Part shown: in pieces, positions 26,309 to 33,832 of the stretch
How positions within the stretch are numbered: position 1 is the stretch's first letter
Layout of the letters: every line of letters starts with the position of its first letter
Assembly (NCBI GenBank): GCA_944362615.1
Contig: CALVTM010000002.1
Coordinates: 1 to 64,000, forward strand
Direction: 5' to 3'
Length of the DNA: 64,000 bases
From: an uncultured Clostridia bacterium
GTDB lineage: Bacteria > Bacillota > Clostridia > Christensenellales > Pumilibacteraceae
Notes under the pieces: generated by a model
Told to the model about the DNA's origin: nothing
What the model saw: only the letters and a program-made list of their open reading frames with translations
Databases searched by the model: none
Made by a program: the position numbers and the translations under genes

Positions 26309-26359
26309 ATTTTTCCGGATATTAATATTTAACAGACCTTACCGTGTCGGTTAATGCTG

Positions 26360-26827
26360 TCATTTGTCTTTTTTACTATTTGACATCGTACCATCGTCCG
26401 GCTTGTTCACATCAGCATTGACCACTTCTTTATTGGACTTACCGTCCGATGCTGCGGAACGCGGCGGATTCTTCTGATATATCACACAGTACAGCGCCTG
26501 AACATCAACGGTAAGCGTAGTTTTTCTGCCTTCTTCACCGGTCTCTATAATAAATTCCTTACCGACAGACGAATTACGCGTTGACACTATGGTCCCGATT
26601 ATACCGCCGGCTGTTTCTATGATATCTCCCGGCGCAAGCGAATCTAGCATTTCTTCTTTCTTTTTTGCTTGTTTTTTACGCGAAATGTTAGTAAATACCA
26701 GCATTGCAATGACAGCAACAGCAACAACACCGATTATTACATATAATACTATATCGGACCCTGCAAAATTTTCGTTCTGCGTTCCTTCCGTGCTCAAAAG
26801 CACGTTACTGATTATACTTTTAATCAT
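26360..26827 (-). CDS. yajC: Preprotein translocase subunit YajC
   Basis: YajC is a small single-span membrane protein that associates with SecDF. From the ATG at 26827, with a GGAG site eight bases upstream, it has 155 residues. The membrane segment (about 25-45, ending FTNISRKKQAKKKEEML) is followed by the family motif LAPGDIIETAGGIIGTIVS. A Lys-, Asp- and Asn-rich tail of about 40 residues extends past the usual end. The open frame continues 24 codons further up, but that part overlaps the promoter and lacks family similarity, so I reject it. It heads the export and SCIFF region. Confidence 0.93.
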   Translation of the reverse strand: MIKSIISNVLLSTEGTQNENFAGSDIVLYVIIGVVAVAVIAMLVFTNISRKKQAKKKEEMLDSLAPGDIIETAGGIIGTIVSTRNSSVGKEFIIETGEEGRKTTLTVDVQALYCVIYQKNPPRSAASDGKSNKEVVNADVNKPDDGTMSNSKKDK

Positions 26828-26855
26828 AATATTTTCTCCACAATTTATTATGAAC

Positions 26856-26884
26856 ATTATATACGACTGCGCGCTATTTTGCAA
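26856..26884 (-). promoter_or_regulatory. Sigma-A-type promoter for yajC
   Basis: On the minus strand -35 TTGCAA (26879-26884) and a perfect -10 TATAAT (26856-26861) with a 17-base spacer. The leader is about 25 bases. The promoter partly precedes the end of the upstream ytxC-like gene. Confidence 0.75.
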
Positions 26885-26899
26885 GTAAATTTTTGACAA

Positions 26900-27625
26900 C
26901 TATTGTAAAATATTAAATGTAGCGTCAAATATATTGCTTAATTTACGATATTTGTCATCAAACTCAAATCCGCTAAGTATCGTTTCATAAGGGGCAAAAT
27001 CGATAAGTCTGCAGATAAGGTCATCAAACTTTTCAAATATCCTTTCTTCCCTTCCGGATTTACTGGTTTCTACAAGTCTATATTTACCTCCAAAACGATA
27101 AACCTCAGCGCGCGCTCCCTTTTTCTTTTCGGAGTCCACGAGATACCGTATAAGGTCATACAACGTATCTTCGTTTCTGAGGAACTCACTATGTCTCCCT
27201 GCAAGAGAGCACATCTCATCCCACCGCGAATAAAGTTCGCTCATTCTAAAGTACCTGAATCCGTCAAGATCAAATTGTTTGCCAATATGCAGTTTATTAT
27301 CAAGTATAACCTTTTCCGTATCCCTGTCAAAGCCGGCAAGAGCGTGAATAAGAATGTTCCTTGCAAAACTGCAGATTTTGATTGTATTTATTTTACGGGC
27401 AATATAATTCGTTTTTATTTCGTTAAGAATAATATTTTCAACAGACTTCACAATAAGCTTACGTATACCGGAAATATTACTTTCAGCCCCTATGTTCAGA
27501 TAAGCTTTATTTTTTCCGACCGAACACACCGTCACAGCCGTTATTCCGCAAGAATTTATATCGCTTTCGATTTTTATCAACCAGCCGAGATAATCTGCCC
27601 CAGCTCCGATCATCATTTCATACAT
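26900..27625 (-). CDS. YtxC-like protein (putative sporulation protein)
   Basis: I place this 241-residue protein tentatively in the YtxC family, a sporulation-associated group of unknown function, from overall size and the pattern of the C-terminal half (LYDLIRYLVDS, then a short strand region, then FDDLICRLIDFAPYETI). No enzymatic motif, signal peptide or membrane segment is evident. The open frame continues to 27862, but that part is antisense to tRNA-Cys, so I place the start near ATG 27625. ATG 27616 or 27613 are alternatives. A CATACAAT sequence (27636-27643), which resembles a sigma-E -10, lies just upstream without a good -35. Confidence 0.5.
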   Translation of the reverse strand: MYEMMIGAGADYLGWLIKIESDINSCGITAVTVCSVGKNKAYLNIGAESNISGIRKLIVKSVENIILNEIKTNYIARKINTIKICSFARNILIHALAGFDRDTEKVILDNKLHIGKQFDLDGFRYFRMSELYSRWDEMCSLAGRHSEFLRNEDTLYDLIRYLVDSEKKKGARAEVYRFGGKYRLVETSKSGREERIFEKFDDLICRLIDFAPYETILSGFEFDDKYRKLSNIFDATFNILQ

Positions 27626-27734
27626 ATTCTTTAATATTGTATGCACGGCGTAAGTTTTTACACACGCAGGTTTTTGCGAAAATTGACAAATTCGAATAAG
27701 ATAAGAAAAATATAATAAATTTTGCTTCAAACAC

Positions 27735-27763
27735 TTGCATTTTTTATGTTGATTTGCTATATT
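27735..27763 (+). promoter_or_regulatory. Promoter for the tRNA-Cys/tRNA-Leu operon
   Basis: On the plus strand -35 TTGCAT (27735-27740), a 17-base spacer and -10 TATATT (27758-27763). The predicted start is near 27770, about 36 bases before the tRNA-Cys 5' end. Confidence 0.7.
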
Positions 27764-27805
27764 ATATAAGCGACTGCGAGATGTTATCCTGTCGGGCAGT
27801 AATAT

Positions 27806-27880
27806 GGTACCATAGCCAAGTGGTAAGGCACGAGCCTGCAAAGCTCCGATTCCCCGGTTCAAATCCGGGTGGTACCTCCA
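27806..27880 (+). tRNA. tRNA-Cys (anticodon GCA)
   Basis: The 75-base gene folds as a full cloverleaf. The acceptor arms GGTACCA and TGGTACC pair perfectly. The D arm GCCAAGTGGTAAGGC, an anticodon loop CTGCAAA with GCA, and the T arm CCCGGTTCAAATCCGGG are all present, and CCA is encoded. The body is close to the known Bacillus tRNA-Cys sequence. It is followed after four bases by tRNA-Leu on the same transcript. Confidence 0.97.
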
Positions 27881-27884
27881 ATAA

Positions 27885-27970
27885 GCCCGAATGGCGAAAC
27901 GGCAGACGCGACGGACTTAAAATCCGTTTGTGGAAACACAGTGTCGGTTCAAGTCCGACTTCGGGCACCA
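27885..27970 (+). tRNA. tRNA-Leu (anticodon TAA)
   Basis: The 86-base gene has the acceptor pair GCCCGAA/TTCGGGC, an anticodon stem-loop GGACTTAAAATCC with anticodon TAA, and a long variable arm (TGTGGAAACACA) of the class II type. The T arm GTCGGTTCAAGTCCGAC is present and the 3' CCA is encoded. It forms a two-gene operon with tRNA-Cys. Confidence 0.97.
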
Positions 27971-28000
27971 CCCGACGGTATCGCGATTATACTCGCAGAA

Positions 28001-28036
28001 AAAAACGGTACGCAATGCATACCGTTTTTATTTTTT
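28001..28036 (+). terminator. Bidirectional intrinsic terminator after the tRNA operon
   Basis: AAAAACGGTA (28001-28010) pairs with TACCGTTTTT (28020-28029) around a 9-base loop, followed on the plus strand by ATTTTTT. On the minus strand the stem is followed by TC after a run of Ts, so it can also stop the convergent gene that ends at 28070. Confidence 0.85.
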
Positions 28037-28069
28037 GCCTATCAGCATTCATATTACAGATAAATTAAA

Positions 28070-29743
28070 TTATCCCCTTTCCCAGCCCGCATTCGGACAA
28101 GTCATTTCAGCAATTGTATTGCCGCTTTCACTGAAAGTATATCTTACTACAGCAGCTGGACTTTCGTAAACCATGCGATTCATATCACCGTCTACTGGAG
28201 CGGCAAGAACATGCGAATCTTTTTCAAGCGCGACGATTTCCAAGCGATACTTTCCACGTTTTATTATTGTTTTGATATCACTTACAGTAGCTTTTGCAAA
28301 ATTATATGTTGCCATACGATACTCTTTCCCTGAAATAACTACCGAACATATACATCCGGGAAATTTCAATCCCATATAAGGTATTTTGGCCACTGCCGCA
28401 ACTACCGACATGTTGCCGTCAGATCCTTGCGTCCACATGTATTCGGACGGGAAAGAAATTCCCATATCTTTTTCTATATATCCGATTCCGTCGTCAAAAG
28501 AATATTTTTCATCGTCTACAACAAGCTCACCCGATAATCCATGTGTCATGGATATCACTCCGTGCTTGCATTCCATAAAAGGAAATGAAGCAAAAGGTCC
28601 CATTATATCACGTTTCAGCGGTAACATTTTGCCGAAAGTTATTTTGCCTTTTACTGAATGTCCGTTCTGAGAAAAATCAATGTCCAGTCCGCGGCAATTC
28701 ACAACAGACTTACCCAATTTTACATTAAAATGATCCTCGTCCGCTGAAAAATCCGAAGCGGCTATTTTTTCACAAAATCCGTTTTTCCCGGCGACCTGCA
28801 ACATTGCATATTCAGTACCCTGTCTGTCCGCGTGATAAGATATTATTAATGCAATAGTCTTTTTATCCACTCCGGTGAGTTTTACGTACCAACCCTCAAA
28901 ATATCTTTTTCTTTTGTATTTTCCCGTAAAATAAAGCGTCACTCTGTTTCCGTACTTTATTCTCCCTATAAGCCAGAATAAGACAGTTAGTCCCAAGAAC
29001 ACAGCCACGAATACATTAAGCGTTTCAGGAGCGCGTAAAATTATAAGCGCCAGATCAGCGGCAGTCGTATACAGTATAACCGGAATCCCAAAATTCAATA
29101 ACCCTCCCGATCTATAATATACGGACATAAGCGCTGTAAAAACAATAACCAGTAATATCGAAGTTATTACCTCCAATATCAGATACGCATATCGGATAGC
29201 TCCGACAGTACCGTAAACTACAGGTATCGCCATTGAAAAACAAGCTAAATATAAATAAGAAATGATCAGCCTTCCACGAGTAACATCAGGTCTGTTCATA
29301 TAGCCGCCGTCTATCATTCTGAGCATCAGGGAAATCAACAAGCAGGCGTAGGAAACAAACTGAACTCCAAGTAATGTAAATGTCGTATGAGCCATTCCTC
29401 CGAGCAAAATAAGCCCCGCATTAACGGAAAGCATTCTGAAATCTATGAGATCATAATCAGCGCATCGGCGTGTAAACAAATAAATAAAAGCTGTTCGATT
29501 TATTGTAAAGGCAGCTATTAGCGATGAAACAAGCGCAACGATCGTAATTATATGCGCATACCACTGAGCCGCATTGCTCCCGGTATAAAAAGGTTCCGCT
29601 GATGTAAACCCTATAATCACGGCAGCCAATCTTTCAGCATAAAGTATTACAATGTAAACAACACAAGACAGGATGACTGAATATTTCAGCCATCCCGTCT
29701 TAGAGTTTTTAATTATCCCCGTTTCCGGAATAGTTTCACCCAT
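28070..29743 (-). CDS. Polytopic membrane protein fused to a tocopherol-cyclase-like domain
   Basis: The 557-residue protein has two parts. The first 265 residues hold about eight hydrophobic segments (near 20-38, 63-82, 106-125, 127-146, 160-182, 186-210, 220-240, 244-262). The second part (about 280-557) resembles the tocopherol-cyclase-like family, with the entry motif KRYFEGWYVK and the later YIEKDMGISFPSEYMWTQ. Plant tocopherol cyclase closes the chromanol ring, but bacterial relatives are of unknown activity and are usually soluble single-domain proteins. I chose ATG 29743, with GGAGGG seven bases upstream, over a TTG two codons earlier. It follows purB and ends at the tRNA terminator. 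Confidence 0.8.
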   Translation of the reverse strand: MGETIPETGIIKNSKTGWLKYSVILSCVVYIVILYAERLAAVIIGFTSAEPFYTGSNAAQWYAHIITIVALVSSLIAAFTINRTAFIYLFTRRCADYDLIDFRMLSVNAGLILLGGMAHTTFTLLGVQFVSYACLLISLMLRMIDGGYMNRPDVTRGRLIISYLYLACFSMAIPVVYGTVGAIRYAYLILEVITSILLVIVFTALMSVYYRSGGLLNFGIPVILYTTAADLALIILRAPETLNVFVAVFLGLTVLFWLIGRIKYGNRVTLYFTGKYKRKRYFEGWYVKLTGVDKKTIALIISYHADRQGTEYAMLQVAGKNGFCEKIAASDFSADEDHFNVKLGKSVVNCRGLDIDFSQNGHSVKGKITFGKMLPLKRDIMGPFASFPFMECKHGVISMTHGLSGELVVDDEKYSFDDGIGYIEKDMGISFPSEYMWTQGSDGNMSVVAAVAKIPYMGLKFPGCICSVVISGKEYRMATYNFAKATVSDIKTIIKRGKYRLEIVALEKDSHVLAAPVDGDMNRMVYESPAAVVRYTFSESGNTIAEMTCPNAGWERG

Positions 29744-29805
29744 TGCCAATCCCTCCGATAAATTATCTGATTTAATATAATTTCCTGTATTTCAAATTAA
29801 ATACA

Positions 29806-31233
29806 TCAGACATTTATCTCTGTTTCTTCTTCAGAAATTTGTTCGGAACGTAATACCGGAATAATATGCTCGTTTACGAACTCCTCAGTTTGTGCTTCTG
29901 CTCTGCCAATGAAATTCTTCGGATCCATAATATTATCGATATGATCCCAAACCGCTTCAAACGCCTTGTCCTTTTTGATCCTTTGTATAAGGTCGTTATC
30001 ACCGCCCTGTTGTTTGACAACAGCTCCCGCGTCCATTGAATGACAGCGAATAAGTTCATGCAATTCCTGACGATCACCGCCCGCCTTGACGCACTCCATA
30101 AGAATGGTTTCCGTAGCCATAAACGGAAGTTCCGCTGCTATATGCTTTGCTATTACTTTATCGTATACGACCATGGCGCCCGTAATGTTAACATAAAGAT
30201 TAAGCAAACCATCAGTTGCAAGGAAGGCCTGAGGAATAGTTATACGCTTATTTGCGCTGTCATCCAAAGTACGTTCAAACCATTGTGTAGAAGCTGTAAT
30301 TGCTTCATTTTCCGGAAGCGTGATAACATAACGGGCAAGCGCACACATTCTTTCACTTCTCATAGGATTGCGCTTATATGCCATTGCCGATGAACCTATC
30401 TGATGTGCTTCAAAAGGTTCCTCCATTTCTTTCATATTCTGCAGTATACGAAGATCATTTGCAAATTTATAAGCACTCTGCGCTATACGCGAAAGCACCG
30501 ACAACACATTATAGTCCAGTTTTCTTGTATAAGTTTGTCCGGAAACGGCAAATGCTGAAGTAAAGCCCATTTTTTCTACTACTATCTTTTCAAGAGCTTT
30601 TACTTTTTCGCCGTCGCCGTCAAAAAGAGTCATAAAACTTGCCTGTGTTCCCGTTGTTCCTTTAACTCCGCGAAGTTTAAGACCGCTGATCATTGCAGTA
30701 AGATCCTCGTAGTCCATAAGAAGATCCTGAAGCCAAAGGCATGCACGTTTGCCAACCGTCGTAAGCTGCGCTGGCTGAAGATGCGTAAAACCAAGCGTAG
30801 GCATTCCTTTGTATTTAAGCGCAAATGCCGACAGCTTTTTCATTACCTGAAGCAGTTTGCCTTTTATAAGCTCAAGTGCTTCTCTCATCAATATAACTTC
30901 CGCGTTATCCGTAACGTAACAACTTGTAGCCCCGAGATGAATAATAGGCTTAGCGGCGGGCGCTTGCTGCCCGAAGGCATAGACATGTGCCATGACGTCA
31001 TGACGCACTTCTTTTTCGCGTGCTGCCGCTACATCGTAATTTATATCCGAAACATGGGCTTTCATTTGCGCTATCTGTTCATCCGTAATATCCAGACCGA
31101 GCTCTTTTTCGCCCTCAGCAAGTGCGATCCATAACTTACGCCACGTGGTAAATCTGTTGTCATCTGAGAATACTCTCGACATCTCCTTAGATGCGTACCT
31201 CGTTATAAGCGGATTTTCATAAGTGTCTTTCAT
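29806..31233 (-). CDS. purB: Adenylosuccinate lyase
   Basis: PurB acts twice in purine synthesis, releasing fumarate from SAICAR and from adenylosuccinate. The 475-residue protein has the fumarase-superfamily signature GSSAMAYKRNPMRSERM with the catalytic-loop serine. It also has the regions RHDVMAHVYAFG and HLGATSCYVTDNA. Length matches the longer, human-like PurB group (about 475) found in many Clostridia. It overlaps the M19 dipeptidase gene upstream by four bases. No other purine genes are in the window, and no purine riboswitch is seen. Confidence 0.97.
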   Translation of the reverse strand: MKDTYENPLITRYASKEMSRVFSDDNRFTTWRKLWIALAEGEKELGLDITDEQIAQMKAHVSDINYDVAAAREKEVRHDVMAHVYAFGQQAPAAKPIIHLGATSCYVTDNAEVILMREALELIKGKLLQVMKKLSAFALKYKGMPTLGFTHLQPAQLTTVGKRACLWLQDLLMDYEDLTAMISGLKLRGVKGTTGTQASFMTLFDGDGEKVKALEKIVVEKMGFTSAFAVSGQTYTRKLDYNVLSVLSRIAQSAYKFANDLRILQNMKEMEEPFEAHQIGSSAMAYKRNPMRSERMCALARYVITLPENEAITASTQWFERTLDDSANKRITIPQAFLATDGLLNLYVNITGAMVVYDKVIAKHIAAELPFMATETILMECVKAGGDRQELHELIRCHSMDAGAVVKQQGGDNDLIQRIKKDKAFEAVWDHIDNIMDPKNFIGRAEAQTEEFVNEHIIPVLRSEQISEEETEINV

Positions 31234-32069
31234 ATTCTACTCCTGAATTGAAGAAATTTTTTCACATTACCGCAAAATATTGCGTCTATATCTTTATCGC
31301 TTAAGCCTCTTTTGTTGAGGTCATATCGTAAAAATTCAAAGTCTGAATACCTTCCAAGTCCGTCAGGATAATACTCAGTACCGAAAAAGTCAGTTCCTAT
31401 TGCCACGTTATCAACGCTTGTGACTTCACACAGGTGAATTATGTGATCGGCATACCTGCTACGATGACATGTTTCACCGTATTGCAATTTATCGTCAAGG
31501 AAATTCGGCACGGCTGCTACGCCGATTATACCGCCTGCCGCCGCTAATAGCTTTGCCATTTCATCCGTAATACAGCGCGGGTGATCCGCAAGTGCTCTTG
31601 ATGCGCTATGAGATACCATTACAGTACATCTGCAAGCCGTCGCACAATCAAGCGCCTGAAAAAATGATTTATCGGATAAATGAGAAAGATCCAATGCTGC
31701 GCCGCTTTCAGCTATGTGTTTAACGGCTGTGATTCCGGCACCAGTTAAACCGCTGTCGCTTCCGCAACCTCCCGCCAATGCGTTTTCACCATTCCATGTA
31801 AGAGATACGTATACAGGACGCATTCTTTCAAGAATTTCTCTTATATCATGTGATATAAGCCCGCCAAGATCCTCTATTGCAAGTCTGGCATCATACGGCA
31901 CTGAAGGTAAAGAATAACGATTAAGCTTCTTATCTTCGTTTGATAAACAAGTAGTCCATATTGCAAAAATAATTCCGCAAGGACGGTCCGTTTCATATTC
32001 CGCAAGCGCTTTAGTAATGATTTCAGCATTTGCCGCGGTCAGCATATCGTTATGAAGATCGTATATCAT
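31230..32069 (-). CDS. M19 (renal-dipeptidase-type) membrane dipeptidase homologue
   Basis: M19 enzymes cleave dipeptides with two zinc ions. The 279-residue protein starts MIYDLHNDML, giving the HxD metal pair at residues 5-8, and has LDLSHLSDKSF, MVSHSASRAL (second and third metal-site histidines) and AIGTDFFG with the final aspartate. It is somewhat shorter than usual (310-370) and has no signal peptide, so it is probably cytoplasmic. It lies ten bases after the zinc-ribbon gene and overlaps purB, so all three share a transcript. The natural substrate is unknown. Confidence 0.9.
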   Translation of the reverse strand: MIYDLHNDMLTAANAEIITKALAEYETDRPCGIIFAIWTTCLSNEDKKLNRYSLPSVPYDARLAIEDLGGLISHDIREILERMRPVYVSLTWNGENALAGGCGSDSGLTGAGITAVKHIAESGAALDLSHLSDKSFFQALDCATACRCTVMVSHSASRALADHPRCITDEMAKLLAAAGGIIGVAAVPNFLDDKLQYGETCHRSRYADHIIHLCEVTSVDNVAIGTDFFGTEYYPDGLGRYSDFEFLRYDLNKRGLSDKDIDAIFCGNVKKFLQFRSRI

Positions 32070-32078
32070 AATGAATAT

Positions 32079-33608
32079 TTATGACATTGACTTCAAATCG
32101 GTGTTCATACAAGCGTAAATATCGGTCAAAGCTGAATATTTGGGTACTTTTTCGATCTCTTCCAAATTATACCCGAACATATATAAAAGATCTTCTGCTG
32201 CCTGACGACCCGCTTTGATCAAACGCACTCTATCTCCGAGTCTGTGCGACGTATACGGAACAATTTTAGTAAGTCCAAAAGCACTTGCGCACACTAATGC
32301 ATACAACATATTCCGATAATGAAAATATCGTTTATTCTTACGCATACGCGCGTCTTCTATTTCCCTGCGCATACGCGGCTCCTCTTCATTATACCTGACC
32401 CTTACGAAATCGAAAAGCCGTTCATATATTTTTTCCAGCCGCTCATTTAACAAGGATTTATCTATTTGCTCCATTTCAGATAAAAATGTATTGAATTTCC
32501 GTGAAAATTCAATAAGAGCCGAATAGTTCATCGCAGTAATATCCACATCTCCGTCTGCATTGAGTTCCGCACGAGGCAGTAATAATTTTTCTGCAAAAGT
32601 AAGCGCATCACAGATAAGCTCACACTCTGATTTATTCCCGGTTCTTCCTCCGGGACACACGAATATCGTATTGTAAATATACTCATAAGCCGACTGACAT
32701 TGATAAATCATCTTGTTATATTCGTTACACTGTGTTATCAGATACCGTTTTGCATTTACTTTATTAATAAGAGAATAAGCTTCTATAGATGAAAACGCTT
32801 CTTTATCATATGCTTTTACATCAGCATATACCTGTCCGCATCCGGCAACACGATATCCTGTACGTACCGATCTCAGAAAATGAATAAAAACACTGTAAAG
32901 CGCTTTCGCCTCATCACAAGTTTCAGCCGATGGTTTATTAAGTTCAATACCTCTCGGTATAAACGAAACAGCACGTTGTATGGCATTGATCGCAATTTCA
33001 CATATTGAAATTACATGTCCGCTTACTTCAGAATCATCCAGCATCGCTGCTTCCCTGTCGATCATAGTAAGTCTGCGACAGTCTCTGCCCATTATCAAAT
33101 ACTCTTTACGCGCAGAATCTATATCGCCCGAGTTTCCGTAAATTACACCTATCGTATCATACAATGCATTCAGCAAAGATTCCGCCTCGGAAAATGCATG
33201 TAGCAAAAACCCGCGTTTAACACTGATCGGTTGACATGCCGCTTTCATTTTTTCGACAGGTTCCATTAAAAGCGCAATTACAAATTCGGCGCCGCAAAGT
33301 TTTCCTTCCTGACGTTTTCTGCGTATGTCTGAAAGTCTGTAATAATACTCGGCAAAAAAATTATTCCGGTCTGTTTCTCGTACTTTATCGAAATATCTTC
33401 CTGCCATAACAAAATCGCCGGATTTAAAGTACTCATATGCTGCTGCATAATCCGCCTTTGCCTGCGCAACATTTACGACATTGCCACGAGCAACAAGCTC
33501 ATGATAAGTAAGAGGCTTTCCGCAATTCGGACAGAGAAAATCTCCCCTGTCCGCATTTACAAAAATGCTCTTACCGCAATGATAGCAAATGGCATGAATA
33601 GCAGGCAT
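32079..33608 (-). CDS. Zinc-ribbon protein with helical repeat body, function unknown
   Basis: I do not recognise a family. The 509-residue protein opens with a four-cysteine zinc ribbon, C8-x2-C11 and C26-x2-C29 (ICYHCGK and LCPNCGKPL). A helical region (about 50-95) with TPR-like alternation follows (YAAAYEYFKSGDFVMAGRYFDK is the type of pattern). A long, mostly alpha-helical body and a basic segment (about 410-430) come next. One hydrophobic stretch (about 434-452) might cross the membrane. It is the promoter-proximal gene of an operon with the M19 dipeptidase and purB, but nothing in it points to purine metabolism. Confidence 0.8.
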   Translation of the reverse strand: MPAIHAICYHCGKSIFVNADRGDFLCPNCGKPLTYHELVARGNVVNVAQAKADYAAAYEYFKSGDFVMAGRYFDKVRETDRNNFFAEYYYRLSDIRRKRQEGKLCGAEFVIALLMEPVEKMKAACQPISVKRGFLLHAFSEAESLLNALYDTIGVIYGNSGDIDSARKEYLIMGRDCRRLTMIDREAAMLDDSEVSGHVISICEIAINAIQRAVSFIPRGIELNKPSAETCDEAKALYSVFIHFLRSVRTGYRVAGCGQVYADVKAYDKEAFSSIEAYSLINKVNAKRYLITQCNEYNKMIYQCQSAYEYIYNTIFVCPGGRTGNKSECELICDALTFAEKLLLPRAELNADGDVDITAMNYSALIEFSRKFNTFLSEMEQIDKSLLNERLEKIYERLFDFVRVRYNEEEPRMRREIEDARMRKNKRYFHYRNMLYALVCASAFGLTKIVPYTSHRLGDRVRLIKAGRQAAEDLLYMFGYNLEEIEKVPKYSALTDIYACMNTDLKSMS

Positions 33609-33653
33609 CCCGCGCCTCCGTTGTCCGACAGTATGATAAAATATTTCTTAGTT

Positions 33654-33682
33654 ATTATACTATATAGCCCGCCATTTGTAAA
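33654..33682 (-). promoter_or_regulatory. Sigma-A-type promoter for the zinc-ribbon/M19/purB operon
   Basis: On the minus strand -35 TTTACA (33677-33682) and a perfect -10 TATAAT (33654-33659), 17 bases apart, about 45 bases before the start codon, which has a GGAGG ribosome site. Confidence 0.75.
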
Positions 33683-33787
33683 GAGCTTTAGTAAAAAATC
33701 AATACTATGCCTGACAGACCATACAAACTTTAAATAAAGTTTTATATATTATTTACATAAATCATGGGACTGATATTTTTTTGGCAT

Positions 33788-33818
33788 GATAAAAGCGGAC
33801 CAGATTCAGGTCCGCTTT
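33788..33818 (-). terminator. Intrinsic terminator after ispH-rpsA
   Basis: AAAGCGGACC (33792-33801) pairs perfectly with GGTCCGCTTT (33809-33818) around a 7-base loop, with four Ts in all at the stem exit on the minus strand. It closes the long operon that begins at the Na+-pump genes. Confidence 0.75.
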
Positions 33819-33832
33819 CAATCATTAATTTT

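Noticed and set aside
27626..27862. N-terminal extension of the ytxC-like frame
   Set aside because: It runs antisense through the tRNA-Cys gene and its promoter, and lacks any ribosome site or family similarity.
33683..33787. Possible ncRNA between ispH-rpsA and the zinc-ribbon operon
   Set aside because: AT-rich sequence with no promoter pair and terminator enclosing a transcript that I could identify.
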